Below are positions 11,401 to 21,342 of a DNA stretch of 64,000 nt, piece after piece; the first letter of the stretch is position 1, and each line of letters opens with the position of its first letter. Position numbers and translations under genes: made by a program. Origin of the DNA: Heterohyrax brucei (lineage: Eukaryota > Chordata > Mammalia > Hyracoidea > Procaviidae). The notes under the pieces are model-generated. The model was not told where the DNA came from. It ran no database searches and was given only the letters and a program-made list of their open reading frames with translations. The DNA lies in assembly GCA_028571685.1 (NCBI GenBank), contig CM053143.1:50089208-50153207 (forward strand). The letters run 5' to 3'.

Positions 11401-14400
11401 TTTTCTTGGTGACTCTGAAGCACTAATCTAGCATCTCAAGTCTTCTTAGAGAAATATAACTTCTAATTTATATTTAATATGACTTTACTCTTGGATTTGT
11501 TTATTCACTTTCTTTGATAAGAAAAAGTAATGATAACAATGCTGTCAGAATGTAACAGCAACTTTGTACTTTGAAGCTCATAGCTTGTAGTGTCTTTGCA
11601 TTTTATAAGAGATAAAATGATGTCCAGATTTTTTCATTGATTATTCCACAAAATGTTTCCATGTCATTTAATGTTCCTAACTTGTTTGTTTTATGTTGTG
11701 TCCCTTTAACAGAATGAAAAGCTAATTCTAGAGCATCAGCAAAAGGCCAACAGACTTCAAAGGCGTCTCACTCAAGCGGAACAGAGAGCTGCTTCAGCTT
11801 CGCAGCAGGTAGGGAGCATCCCCATTGTCCCTGGAGGATAAGTGGTCTGAGTGGCTCAGAGATAAGACAGGTGCCTCGGAAAGTCACAGACAACTACTAG
11901 TTTTCCTTTTACTTGATTAACTGTGCTAAAATACTCCCTTTGATATTTGAGGTAAACTTTAGAAACAGATATAAACTTGCTATCCTCCAAGTCAACATCT
12001 AAATCTAGAGCTGTACTGTCCAGTCTGGCTACTTAACTTTAATTAAAAGTAAATAAAATTAAAAAATCAGATCCTTGGTCACACCAGCCACATTTCCAGT
12101 GCTCAGTAGCCCCCTGTAAGTATAGCTACCCTAGTGGACGGCATAGATATAGAACATTTCTGTCATCCCCAAAGCGCCATTGGATAGCACTACTCTAGAA
12201 TTACATTGTGTCTAAAACTCAGCAGGTAGTCACTGACAGACTGGAAAGTAGATAGCACTGCTTAAATGTAATAGTTCAAATTGCACCTTTATTTTCATTA
12301 TAGTTTTAAATGGAAAAAAATAACTTGGCTTACAGGTTAAAGACTACATTGAATGCACATTTGTATATGACTTATAAATTGAAAATATAATTTAAATTTG
12401 TCCAATGAGGAATAGAGTAGAAAACACAATGAAATACTAAGGGATGGTTTCTGAGAATGCACAAACACAGTGTATAAATCAAATGGTCATTTGTTGTACA
12501 GTAGGAGCAGTGTTCCCTCCTGGTAGGAACAAAGTGAGACCAGTTGAGTTTACTGTAAAAATAGTCTAGAAAGGGACAGTGGAAGTATATAGGTAGTTAC
12601 TATGTTATTAATTACATTTGGCTTGAAACCATACATTCACAACCAAATGTAATTAATAATATAGTAACTATGTATGTATTTCCATCATCTGTTTCTAGCA
12701 AATTAATGTTATTTTTAGCTACTACAGCATCTTAAACATAGTAAAGCCAAAACCAGCTTACTGCCATTGAGTCTATTTTGGGCCCTGCAGGACAGAAGAG
12801 AACTATGCTATAGGGTTTGCAAGTAGCAGCAGGGGAATTTGAACTACCTACCTTTTGGTTAGCAGCTGAGCTCCTAAGCGCTGTGCCACCAAGGCTCCAG
12901 TACATAGTAAATCAGTTATAAATATTTATTGTTCATGATGTTAATAGATTTTTTTTGAAATCCACTTCTGTCGTGAACATAGCATAGGACTTAAAGAAAA
13001 TCCAACAATAATTTGCCCTTCTGTTCCCCTCCCTCTCAAGAATAATTATATCCTTGTCAAGTAATTTTATGTACTCTGAAGTGTATTCAATTAATCATTC
13101 TTAAATACATTCATTCATTTGAGTTATAAGGTAACAGGCATCAAGGTGCACTGGGCAGTATCTTCAGAGTCTGTGTTTTGGTGTCAGGCAAGTTGCCTGG
13201 TGCGCTTAAGAAGCCACGTGACTTTGTGTGGTTTTTGACTTCTTTAAGCCTCAGTTTCCTCACATTTAACTTAGGTTTAATACATCTCCCTCATACAGTT
13301 ATCAAAGGACCCAGGAGGTAACATCTGTAAAACTTTAAACATAGTCATTAATGCTAAAGATAGGTATGGGGATTTATGAAATTAAACCACTGTATAGCAA
13401 TCCTTAGAGCTTCAGGTTTATCTGTTTCTAAGGAATATGATAAGTAAAAATGCCTTCTTAAAATTAAACAATGTTGAGTTCTACAGAACCAAGTGTACAG
13501 CTACAGAACCTTAATTATATAATCCAATTTACATCAGTTTGGTTTCCCTCCCGACAGAATTCTACCTAAACAGTCCAAGGCAGATATGTCTCCTGTTATT
13601 TCTCTTTCCAATGGCAAATACTCCGCTGTTCTCTTGTGAACCTTTTAAATAAATTTTATATACATACGTAATTTTATTTTCTGTTTGTTGTTCTTGAGAA
13701 TATGGATAGCAAAACATACACCAATGCAACAGTTTCTACAAGTACCATTTAGTGGCATTGATTACTTTGTTTGAGTTATGTTACCATTCTCACCCTCTTT
13801 TTCTGAGTTGTTCCTCCCCTTGTAACATAAATTCACTGCCCCCTAAGGGTCCTACTAACCTTTCAAGCTGTTCTTGTCACTTTGATCCCATATAAATAGT
13901 CCTTACAGGAGCGTAATACTCAAGGCAGACATTTTTTACTAGTTAAGCTAAACTGTGACTTTGTTTTAAAAACACTTCAGGAGACATTTTTGTTTTAAAG
14001 TTTAAAGATGATCTCAGGGCAGTAGTTTGAGGAGATGATCTCACTACCACAGCTCCAGAAGTCTGAAAGCCATGAGAATTTGAAACTCTGGTGAAGCTTA
14101 TTTTTTTTTTAAAAAAAAAAAAAAAAAAAAAAACTTTTGTTAATAAGCACTTCACAAATTTTTCCTTAAGTTTTTCTAATTCCATTCTTATTTTAAGATG
14201 AAAAATAATTATTCAGTATTCTCTCCATATAAAAAAGGAATTTCTTCCCTGGAGTATTTGTTTCTTTGTTTTTCTTTTTCTATTTTAAATGAGCATCAGT
14301 GCTAAAGACTTTTTATAAGGTACATATTCAGTTTTTTAAAAAATACTTATTTTTGCCTACACTGATTACATTCTGATTTTCCCATTTTGCTCTAAAGGTT

Positions 14401-15725
14401 CAAATTTCATGCTAAAAATAATATCCTACTAAGGGCCTGATATTTTATGAGATGAAAGGAATTAAGAGATTATTACTATTTCTGACATGTCAGATGTACT
14501 ATATTGCAACCAACCCAGCATCCTGTTCCTGGTTCACAGCAGCCCTGCGTTGTCCTGACTCAGTCTTGCTCTAGATATGCTGTTCTGATTAATAGGTGCA
14601 CTCTCTGTCCATCTCTGAGTGATGGAGTGTATTCTGAGTGCATCACTCCAAACTAGTTAAATTAGTCTATGCATACAGTGGTACAGTATGCAGTCATTAA
14701 GAGGAATAAAGTAGATCTAATATGGAACTATTTTTAAGTTAGTCTGTCTAGAGGGAAAAAAGAAAAGATGAGAAGTGCCTATTGCACGTTTGTTTTTTAA
14801 ATAAAAAGTGGTCAGTGAATAGATACATATGTTCTCATTTGGAATATTTTTAAATATGTACTTAGTTGTGGTGGTTGTATCTAGAGACAGGGCTATGGAA
14901 TGAGACAACAGTGGGAAGGAGACTTCTTCCATTATCCTGTGTATTTTTCCGTACTGTTTCATTTTCCTTTTAATTTTGTGTGTCTATTATCAGCGTCAAC
15001 TAATATTTAAAGATTATTTTCCTATTAGGCTTGTCTTGCTATGGCCAGTCAGCCTCTTTCTTCTACCAGCCCTCCATTGTGCTAGCCCACATTTAGTTTG
15101 CATTTTAGATACTTTTCTGATTAACTTTTATCGAGGTATTTTTCTTCTTTCTATGGAGTATGTTTGGGAATTCTTAGTACACAGTCTGAGCTATGTAATG
15201 TCATATGGTCCTTTCATGTACATTTCTCTAATGTAATGATTTTCAGTCTCAAGAGTAAAATAGAATGAGCTCAAAAAGTGAGCTCAGAAAGTGAGCTCAA
15301 AAGGGGTCTTCTCAGACCCCTTCAGTTGAGAAGATTATTTGCAGTAATTGTAGGTTGTGATGCATTGTACTTTGTATTATTCTAAGATTTTCTATAGAAA
15401 AAGTAACTACTTACTGATTGTTTATTTTAATTGCAGCTCAGTGTGATTACAGTGCAGAGAAGAAAAGCTGCCTCCATGATGAATCTGGAAAATATTTAAA
15501 AATATTCATAGTTCATTCACAGCACTTTAGAGTTGATGGGACTAGAAGTGTATTGAAATGATAAAGCCTGCAAGAATGGTTAGGCTTGTGTCATTTTGCA
15601 TAAGCATTTTCCATTCTGTTTTGAGGGTTATTGGAAAACAGAACAGTGACAGCTTTCTGTAAGTAAAGGAAATATAACCCTATACTGAGCTTCAGTGGAG
15701 AATAAAGCCAGCTGACAAGAATCAT
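8394..15725 (+). CDS. SCLT1: SCLT1 gene, 3' end (last three coding exons and 3'UTR, partial)
   Basis: Three exons with correct AG/GT borders and compatible phases join into the last 78 residues of sodium channel and clathrin linker 1. It is a coiled-coil protein of the centriole distal appendages, needed for cilium assembly, and was first described as linking clathrin to a voltage-gated sodium channel. The joined protein is Glu/Gln/Lys-rich helix with heptad-like leucines and ends in ...MNLENI, as in the human protein. Coding pieces are 8394-8472, 11713-11808 and 15437-15499. Earlier exons, for roughly 610 residues, were not found and should lie left of the window. The gene converges on JADE1. 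Recognition is from remembered family sequence, not a database search. Confidence 0.93.
8473..9009. other. SCLT1 intron, apparently unique
   Basis: It is A/T-rich with no recognised repeat. Confidence 0.5.
9010..9025. repeat. Target-site duplication, left copy (TGATATTCTAACTTTA)
   Basis: The 16-base word recurs exactly at 9444-9459. Confidence 0.9.
9026..9443 (-). mobile_element. Rearranged L1 3'-end insertion with inverted end and genomic filler
   Basis: After T-rich sequence, 9060-9290 is the reversed L1 3' end. At 9300-9412 sits a copy of host intron (source at 10286-10398). At 9414-9445 a 32-base piece of the same L1 3'UTR runs in the opposite direction, forming an inverted repeat with 9259-9290 (28 of 32 bases). 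The whole is flanked by a 16-bp target-site duplication, so it is one insertion event. Confidence 0.85.
9300..9412 (+). repeat. 113-bp copy of SCLT1 intron sequence inside the L1 insertion
   Basis: It aligns without gaps to 10286-10398, with about six differences. The L1 arms bound it on both sides, so this copy is the derived one. Confidence 0.92.
9444..9459. repeat. Target-site duplication, right copy (TGATATTCTAACTTTA)
   Basis: It matches 9010-9025 exactly. Confidence 0.9.
9703..9862 (-). mobile_element. AfroSINE, antisense
   Basis: It reads from the reversed tail (GTCAAGTGAATTCTGACAC) to the reversed head (TGCCACCAAGGTTTCC). It is well preserved. Confidence 0.92.
9863..10727. other. SCLT1 intron, unique, includes the 113-bp donor segment
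   Basis: The only structure seen is the segment 10286-10398 that was copied into the L1 at 9300-9412. Confidence 0.6.
10728..10880 (-). mobile_element. AfroSINE, antisense
   Basis: Reversed tail, body and head are all recognisable (ending GCCACCAGGGTTCC). Confidence 0.92.
11085..11262 (-). mobile_element. AfroSINE, antisense
   Basis: It begins with an A/C-rich stretch (ACCAAACCAACCCAAACC, the reversed tail) and ends ATGCCACCAGCGCTTC. It lies immediately before a MER5A-like element. Confidence 0.92.
11273..11431 (+). mobile_element. MER5A-like hAT (Charlie) relic
   Basis: It starts ACAGTGGTTCTCAAA and keeps the MER5A order: AATCTGAACTCTGG, GCAATCTGTGTTTTCA, then GGTGACTCTGAAGCAC. It is about 160 bp and diverged, as expected of a pre-eutherian-radiation element. 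Confidence 0.75.
11713..11808 (+). CDS. SCLT1: SCLT1 coding exon (second from last)
   Basis: The exon is 96 nt, exactly 32 codons in phase 0, between a CCCTTTAACAG acceptor and a GTAGGG donor. It encodes NEKLILEHQQKANRLQRRL followed by a Gln/Glu/Ala-rich helix ending ASQQ, the continuation of the C-terminal coiled coil. Both flanking introns are phase 0, so skipping it would keep the reading frame. Confidence 0.93.
12006..12200. mobile_element. Non-autonomous hAT-type DNA transposon relic
   Basis: The ends form imperfect terminal inverted repeats: CTAGAGCTGTACTGTCCA at the left, and TGGATAGCACTACTCTAG at the right in reverse complement. The interior has the familiar CCACATTTCCAGTGCTCAGTAGC block. 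The exact family is not assigned. Confidence 0.6.
12201..12580. other. SCLT1 intron, no recognised element
   Basis: It is A/T-rich, with nothing recognised. Confidence 0.45.
12581..12683. repeat. Palindrome: 41-bp arms, 21-bp loop
   Basis: Arms 12581-12621 and 12643-12683 are inverted repeats matching at 36 of 41 positions; the inner 28 bases match at 27. The loop is 12622-12642. It could be a small MITE, or fold as an RNA hairpin in the SCLT1 pre-mRNA. It does not resemble the MADE1 element. Confidence 0.88.
12745..12900 (-). mobile_element. AfroSINE, antisense
   Basis: It is moderately diverged and ends GTGCCACCAAGGCTCC. Confidence 0.88.
13150..13365 (+). mobile_element. MIR
   Basis: The core-SINE order is kept: TGACTT..GTG, then CTTTAAGCCTCAGTTTCCTCA, then ACATCTCCCTCATACAG and an AGGTAACATCTGTAAA-type end. 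Confidence 0.7.
13640..14185 (-). mobile_element. Older L1-type 3'UTR repeat, antisense
   Basis: Its reverse complement aligns with 6850-7490. A T/A homopolymer pair (T10 followed by A23, 14101-14133) lies inside. Several short minus-strand open frames here come from the repeat. Confidence 0.55.
14186..15266. other. SCLT1 intron, apparently unique
   Basis: It is A/T-rich. No known repeat and no exon-like open frame with splice borders was seen. Confidence 0.5.
15267..15322. repeat. Short GAGCTCA tandem followed by a perfect 9-bp-arm hairpin
   Basis: Three copies of a GTGAGCTCAAAA-like word run from 15266 to about 15300. The stem-loop AAGGGGTCT-TCTC-AGACCCCTT follows at 15301-15322. It lies about 115 bp before the terminal SCLT1 acceptor. 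Confidence 0.8.
15437..15499 (+). CDS. SCLT1: SCLT1 terminal coding exon
   Basis: After a pyrimidine-rich TTTTAATTGCAG acceptor the exon encodes 20 residues, LSVITVQRRKAASMMNLENI, then TAA. The human ending has KAASL where this has KAASM. The basic stretch QRRK followed by a short tail closes the coiled-coil protein. Confidence 0.93.
   Translation, partial: LSVITVQRRKAASMMNLENI
15500..15725 (+). other. SCLT1: SCLT1 3'UTR
   Basis: A short, repeat-free 3'UTR of about 225 bases follows the stop codon. It ends near an AATAAA hexamer, and TG/T-rich sequence follows within 40 bases. The exact cleavage point is inferred from the hexamer; longer forms using later signals are possible. Confidence 0.65.
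15701..15706 (+). terminator. SCLT1: SCLT1 polyadenylation signal
   Basis: This is a canonical AATAAA about 200 bases past the SCLT1 stop codon, followed by a T-rich stretch. It is the first canonical hexamer after the stop. Confidence 0.65.
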
Positions 15726-16150
15726 TGCCTTCATCAACGTGTCTATTTTTTAATTCCTCCTTTGTCCTTTGGAAGAACATAATAATTTTCAAACTATACT
15801 AATTATGAGAGGTTTTCAGAAGATGCTGGAGTCCTAATGTTTCAGGTTCGAAGACCTAAGCATTTTACACCTAATTGTTGGTCCTAACTCATTTTTGAAG
15901 TTTCTAAGTACCAGTTTTCCATTATGAACTCATAAATGTAATAAATTATGCACTTTCTAAAATGATACTGTCATGTATTTTAATGTATAATTGCAGTGAT
16001 TCATTTCTAACTCATACTGTTTTCAGTATTTATAGAACATGATATGTAAGAATGTGGGACGGTTTTTTTGCTACTACTCAAAGCAGTACTAATCAAGTGG
16101 TGTTTTAGGTTCTAAGAATGCAGAGTTAAAAATCCAGGTAAAGGATAATA
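15726..16150. other. Intergenic, nothing recognised
   Basis: It is A/T-rich sequence after the SCLT1 polyadenylation signal. Confidence 0.5.
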
Positions 16151-16267
16151 AATTTGAGTTTTAGGTAACATGAAAACATCCACATGTAGAATTGGAGTTT
16201 TAGGTAACACGAAAACATCCACATGTAGAATTTGAGTTTTAAGTAACATGAAAGCATCCACCAGTTG
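16151..16267. repeat. Minisatellite: three 39-bp units
   Basis: Units are 16151-16189, 16190-16228 and 16229-16267, differing by a few substitutions each. The core reads GAGTTTTAGGTAACATGAAA. An 81-codon minus-strand frame runs through it because 39 is a multiple of three, not because it is a gene. Confidence 0.92.
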
Positions 16268-16580
16268 AAAGTTTAGAACTAGCGCGTACAGATTCGGACA
16301 GTCATGGAAAGCTTTGACACGTATCGAAAAATCAAAGCCTTGAGAATATAGGACCATGCCTTGGGGGCCTTAGGTGATGTGTCTAGCTTACCTGTTCAGC
16401 CTCTTCCCACAAAACTTCCCCTTTCCTTTTCTTGTGCTCTACCCCTGATGTTGTAATTCTATCGGTACATCACCCTTCCTTCTACCTCTGGGTCTCTGCT
16501 TAAACTCTTTCATTGGCACATTTCTCACACCTCTGCAGGAATATTACATTCTCAAATGAGACTCCCTGAGCCTCCAGATG

Positions 16581-16888
16581 AGGTTGTTGTTGTCAGTTCT
16601 GATTCTTAGCACCCACCTACGACAAGAGTAGAATTTCTCTATAGGGTTTCTTTTTGGCAGTAATCTTTATGGAAAGAGGCCAGATGGTGCAGTGGTGAAG
16701 CACCCTCATAAAGTTGGCAACCTAGAAGACTCTATGGGGTAGTTCTGTTCTGGGGTTGCTGAGTAAGTGTTGACTCACACTTAGCAACAACAGTCTTTAT
16801 GGAAGCAGATCCCCAAGTCTTTCTCCCAGACTGCTGACCTTTCAGTTAGTAGCCAAGAGTTTAACCATTGTACCAGCAGAGATCCTTC
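16581..16888 (-). mobile_element. Old AfroSINE-like element, antisense, split by a younger one
   Basis: The left part starts GTTGTTGTTGTCAGTTCTGATTC; the right part (16805-16888) ends with the reversed head TTTAACCATTGTACCAGC. A sense SINE lies between. Confidence 0.8.
16664..16804 (+). mobile_element. Nested AfroSINE, sense, with TCTTTATGGAA target-site duplication
   Basis: The 11-base word is at 16664-16674 and 16794-16804. The SINE (16675-16793) has the head CCAGATGGTGCAGTGGTGAAG and the tail TGTTGACTCACACTTAGCAAC. Confidence 0.85.
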
Positions 16889-16949
16889 TGATGAGATTAA
16901 AACCAAACAAACCAACTGAGTCAGTTCCAACTAAAGATGTTACCCCAAA

Positions 16950-17024
16950 AAACCAACCAAACCCATTGCAGTCAATTCTGACTCATAGAGACCCTAAAGG
17001 ACAGAGTAGAACCTCCTATGTAGA
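16950..17024 (-). mobile_element. AfroSINE 3' fragment, antisense
   Basis: The reversed tail and middle are present (AATTCTGACTCATAGAGACC to AGAACCTCC). The head half is missing. Confidence 0.75.
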
Positions 17025-17275
17025 CTATAAGCTCCCTGAGAGCGGGAGTCATATTTACTCTTATTCATTGTTGTGTCCTTAACACCCAGCATAGGTCCTT
17101 GCACATGGAGGGTATTAGCAATTGTTTGTTCACAACATTGAAGAGAGTTTTCAAGGACACGACCTTAGGAAAATATCTCAGTTTGTTGAATGAGCTCTGG
17201 AAGAAGAATCACTGAAGGAGACTGAATAAGATCAGTGAGAAGATGATCACGAAAATCAATCTAATAAACAGTAAA

Positions 17276-17436
17276 ATCCAAAATCAAACCCATTGCTATC
17301 AAGTTGATTCCAACTCAGCGACCCTATAGGACAGAGTAGGACGGCTCCACAGGGTTTCCAGGGAGCAGCTGGGCGATTTGAAAGTGCCAGCCATTTGTTT
17401 AGCACCCAAGGCCTTAACCGCTATCAGAGCTCTGAT
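17276..17436 (-). mobile_element. AfroSINE, antisense
   Basis: It is nearly complete, from the A-rich reversed tail to GGCCTTAACCGCTATCAGAG. Confidence 0.9.
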
Positions 17437-17879
17437 AAACACTAAAGAAAGGAGGAAGTCTGATCTTATTAATAAATAGGAGGGGTAAAATGGTTAATAG
17501 TGTCAAATACCGTGATCGGACCAAATGTACAAACATGGCAATTAAGTGACAGCTGGATAGGAAGCATTATCTTACTCTCATCTTTTAAAGAATTTTGCAC
17601 TTTGATTCTCTAAATTCTTTCCTTTGTCACTCCCCAAAAAATGAGATTGTAGGAAAAAACACTTCAAAAACTAGCATTCTAGATGAAAGAGATGTATTAT
17701 TCTTACCGTTTTTCAGAAACAGTGTCTAACCACCCACATTCATTTTTTTCAAGATAAAATCTCAGAACATAGGCACTTTTGCCAAACTTTGGCCACAGGT
17801 AACTGCTCTTCACATTCTTGTATGAATAATTTCCTCTTCTAGTTGGATCCCCTTCTACTTAGATATACTCCAAGGTACA
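17437..17879. other. Intergenic, nothing recognised
   Basis: It has mixed A/T-rich sequence. Confidence 0.45.
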
Positions 17880-18085
17880 GGTAAACCAAAAAATCAAACC
17901 TGTTGTCTTCAAGTCGATCCTACCTCATAAAGCCCTCATGTGTTAGAATAGAATGGCTACATACAGTTTTCTTGACTTCTGTTATTTTTACAGAAGCAAA
18001 CTGCCAGGTCTGTCTTCCTCTGCTGCTAGGTAGATTTGAGCTGCCAGTTTTTCAGTGAGTGGTCATACATGAGCTGTTTGTCCAT
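17880..18085 (-). mobile_element. Older AfroSINE variant, antisense
   Basis: This is the longer variant with an extra 'GTTATTTTTACAGAAGCAAACTG' type middle. It is diverged. Confidence 0.75.
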
Positions 18086-18429
18086 CCAACAACCTTAGGG
18101 GAATGGTAGGATACTAAGACTCAGATAATATGCCTTACTGACTTGTGTTTCATTTGAACACCCTTAAGCTATATTGAACAACAGAACTGATGGTATATGA
18201 TTTTTTTCTTTCACAAAAGTCTGTTAGTAATTTTTAATGTGAAACTACAGTGAAATATTTTAACATTTCTTATATTGTTCAGCCTGATTTCATTCACACA
18301 GACAGAATCCTATTCTGTGAACCGTGTTTCTGGAGATCAAGCAAATGAATAGGGAAGAAAGGAAGAAAACAATACAAATCTGAAGTTGGGGAGCAACATA
18401 ACTACATTATTTTATTGATCCATCTTTCT

Positions 18430-18482
18430 TTGTAGCTATGAGTCAGATTCAACTTGATGGCAGTGAGTTGGGTTGGGTTTCT
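18430..18482 (+). mobile_element. AfroSINE tail fragment, sense
   Basis: Only the 3' end is present (GCTATGAGTCAGATTCAACTT followed by GGGTTGGGTTT). Confidence 0.7.
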
Positions 18483-19019
18483 TTTTTCTTATCTCCCTGA
18501 GGAAGAAAGGAATTACAGTTGCCTCCTTTTCTCTGTTTATATAAATATGCAAATTGGGGCAGCCAACAGTCTTCTAATTTTGCCTCTGGTGTAAGGACTA
18601 TAACTGTCCTAAAGATGAAAGAACATCAACAACAACTTAATCACTTGTTTGTTCAGCAAATAATTGAATATTTCATAGCTGCACAGCCTGCCAAGCCAGC
18701 TCTCAGACAACTCAGAGAAAAGTGGAAAGACACATTAAACATTTTACTGTGTTCTGTTCTTTAATCATAATGTGTTTTATCATTTTTAAATAAAAAAATG
18801 TGTAATGAGTTTCTTTGCAAAATGTTTTATCAAAAATAATGATTAACTTGTAGTTTACTTAAAAATAACACATATATGTAGATAGAAATAGAGATACTTT
18901 ATACAGAGAGAAGAAACTGTAATACCCTAAAGTTAATACATAAAATCTGTCCCTTAGCAGCCATTAAAACTAATAAAACTGCAGCTTTGGGGACAATATG
19001 CTCTTAGTATTTATATTAT
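18483..19019. other. Intergenic, nothing recognised
   Basis: An 81-codon open frame at 18519-18764 has no family resemblance and no flanking gene signals. Confidence 0.4.
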
Positions 19020-19182
19020 AAACCCAACCCACTGCTGTCGACTCAATTCTGACTCATAGCAATGGTATAGGGCAGAATAGAACGGCTCCATAGAGTTTCC
19101 AAAGAGTGCCTGGTGGATTTGAACTTCTGACCTTTGGATTAGCAGGTGTAGCACTTAGCCACTATGCCACCAGGGCTTCCTG
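19020..19182 (-). mobile_element. AfroSINE, antisense
   Basis: It is a well-preserved full-length copy ending ATGCCACCAGGGCTTCC. Confidence 0.93.
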
Positions 19183-19474
19183 TAGTATTTATATAAAGAA
19201 GGTCTAAATTTATATAAATATGTATATGCTTATATAACAAACATTACAGCACTGAAAGTCATCTTAAATGTAATTTTTTACAACACTGACGTCCATCCAC
19301 CTACTAAGAAAAGTCTACGCCAAGGAAGTGGCCCAGAGGTTCACCTCTCTTTCTTAACAGGGCCTCACAAAATAGCCACATGTGCCACACATTCCCATAG
19401 GCACCCCTAATCTGCTAGCTGTAAGCCATTCTTTCCTTCCACTCAAAAAGGATGTTGTCCTACTGGCTTCTTAC

Positions 19475-19665
19475 TAGAGGGGAGCGGAGAGGGTGGAGAG
19501 GAGGGGACAGGAGATTGTTAAAAGGAAATGACATGTATAGAACAGAAAGGAAGAATGTACTGTCACCTGGCAAGGAGAGCAGAAGGAACTGCAGATGGGC
19601 AGGCATGCAAATTTAAACTAGATTGTACACTTAAACTCAATCACAATTAAAGAAGAAAAAAGTAT
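19475..19665 (+). mobile_element. L1 3' end, sense, strongly 5'-truncated
   Basis: It carries the purine-rich GAGGGGACAGGAGATTGTT run, GGCATGCAAATTTAAACT, and ends ACTCAATCACAATTAAAGAAG, homologous to 28240-28430. Only about 190 bp were inserted. Confidence 0.85.
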
Positions 19666-20304
19666 ACTAGATTGTAAGCAATGAGAATGTCATCAAAGAG
19701 CTTTTGAACTGGCTGTAGTGTCTTTTTAAATGCAGATTTTTAAAGTGTAGTAATAACATAGCACTACTGATACTGTGCACAACTGTTAAAGTTTACTTAG
19801 GGGGCTCGCTCCCTGAGATAGCCCAAGCCTCTGTACAACAGATTTGGCCTTTCAGACATCTTCCTTCTGTTGATCTCAAGTGTGCCTCCCTGTATTAGTC
19901 TCCCTTAGTCCCTCTTCTGCATCTGAACAAATCTAAATTGTCGTTCACACTGCAGCTCCTCAGCCTTTTGGAAATAGTTAACATTTTCTCCCTGAATTTA
20001 GTAAACATTTCCCCTTCCTCGGGGGACTTGGTGTTCAGACCTTGTCCTAACCCTGTCACTGGCCTCTGAATGCACTCCAATTATATTCTGCATCCATGCA
20101 TTTAGTAAATATTTACTGAGTACCTACTTTACACCAGGTGTGCTTAGGCTGTCATTCCTAAAACCAAACATTGTAATCACAGTGCAAACTACTAGCTGTC
20201 TTTCTCTACATCGTGATTAGAGGGGAAATGCTACCTGCCTAAGAGTGGGAGACAACATACTAGAATCTCCACAAGATCCACAGGATAGAGATGCCTTCAG
20301 GCTG
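19666..20304. other. Intergenic; a short L2/MIR-like piece near 20095-20150
   Basis: The segment TTTACTGAGTACCTACTTTACACCAGG-like sequence (20112-20140) is typical of ancient L2/MIR ends. The rest is unassigned. Confidence 0.4.
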
Positions 20305-20522
20305 CATACCAGCACGAGTTGCCATGGAGTCAGCTCTGACTCATGGTAACACCATGTGTGTTGGAGTCAAACTGCTCCATACGGTTTTCAGTGACTGTTT
20401 TTTTCAGAAGTAGATTGCCAGATCTTTCTTCCAAGGCACCTCTGGAACACCCAACCTTTCAGTTAGCAGAGAGGAGCATGTTAATCCATCTACACGACTG
20501 TCCCTTTGTCTCCACCCAAGGA
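20305..20522 (-). mobile_element. Older AfroSINE variant, antisense
   Basis: It has the same long-variant layout as 17880-18085, ending AACCTTTCAGTTAGCAG and a degraded head. Confidence 0.78.
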
Positions 20523-21149
20523 GGAGACTGACGTATTCTTTTAGGAGAACATGCAGGTAGTTATTCATGGAAATGTACATATGCAATATTTATCATTAGT
20601 GTTCAGAATGAGAATGACTATTCTACTGTCTGTGCTTCCATTAATGTAGCTGAAAATCCTGTTAGCTTTTTTGAAAGGTGAATTGCACTACTGGACAGAT
20701 GTTGAGCATATTGTCCACTAACCCTAAGACTTGTTGACATCTTAAGCCTTTCAACCTATACTTGTGCAGTTACTGTTTTGACCCAGAAGCATGACTGTTG
20801 AATTTATCCCTATTAAATATTACATTATTATATATAACCTCCTGAGGTCACTTTACATCCTAATTCTGTCATCTGGCTTGTTAGCTATAAGGGTCAGAAT
20901 CATGTTTGTTCCATTTTGTTGATTATTTCTTGCACCAAGGGTAATTTTTGACTTACAGTGAATGCTATCTAACAATTTGATAAGTATCTACGCATTTCTT
21001 CATGCAAATCACTGAAGAGAATACTAGACAAATCTGAGTGAAGTGTAGAGCATTCCAACAACCAACTCCCTTACTAAGTAGCTAGTCAGCACTCTACAAG
21101 TATGGTCAGTCAACTTGTTTTTAATCTGGTCTGCATTGCCTTTTGTTGA
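20523..21149. other. Intergenic, nothing recognised
   Basis: It is A/T-rich without recognised elements. Confidence 0.45.
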
Positions 21150-21336
21150 AGTCCCTGGGTGGCACAAACTGTTAAGTACTCAGAGACTAGCCAGAAAGTT
21201 GGCAGTTTGAACCCACCCTTGTGTTCTTCGGAAGCCAAGGCTGGCAATCAGCTTGTAAAGCATCACAGCCTTGAAAACCATATGGAGGACTGTTCTACTC
21301 TTGACTCACATGGGGTCATCATGAGTCAAAGCCAAC
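21150..21336 (+). mobile_element. AfroSINE, sense, at the L1 5' border
   Basis: The head reads GTCCCTGGGTGGCACAAACTG and the tail GGTCATCATGAGTCAAAGCCAAC. The L1 starts within or directly after the tail. Confidence 0.8.
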
Positions 21337-21342
21337 AAAGAT
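21336..21342. repeat. Probable L1 target-site duplication, left (CAAAGAT)
   Basis: The 7-base word recurs at 28447-28453, directly after the L1 A-rich tail. It is short, so chance identity is not excluded. Confidence 0.5.

Noticed and set aside
16112-16357. 81-residue repetitive protein
   Set aside because: It is produced by a 39-bp tandem repeat, a multiple of three, without gene signals.
18519-18764. 81-codon frame as a small gene or processed pseudogene
   Set aside because: It has no recognisable protein, no A-tail or target-site duplication, and lies between SINE fragments.
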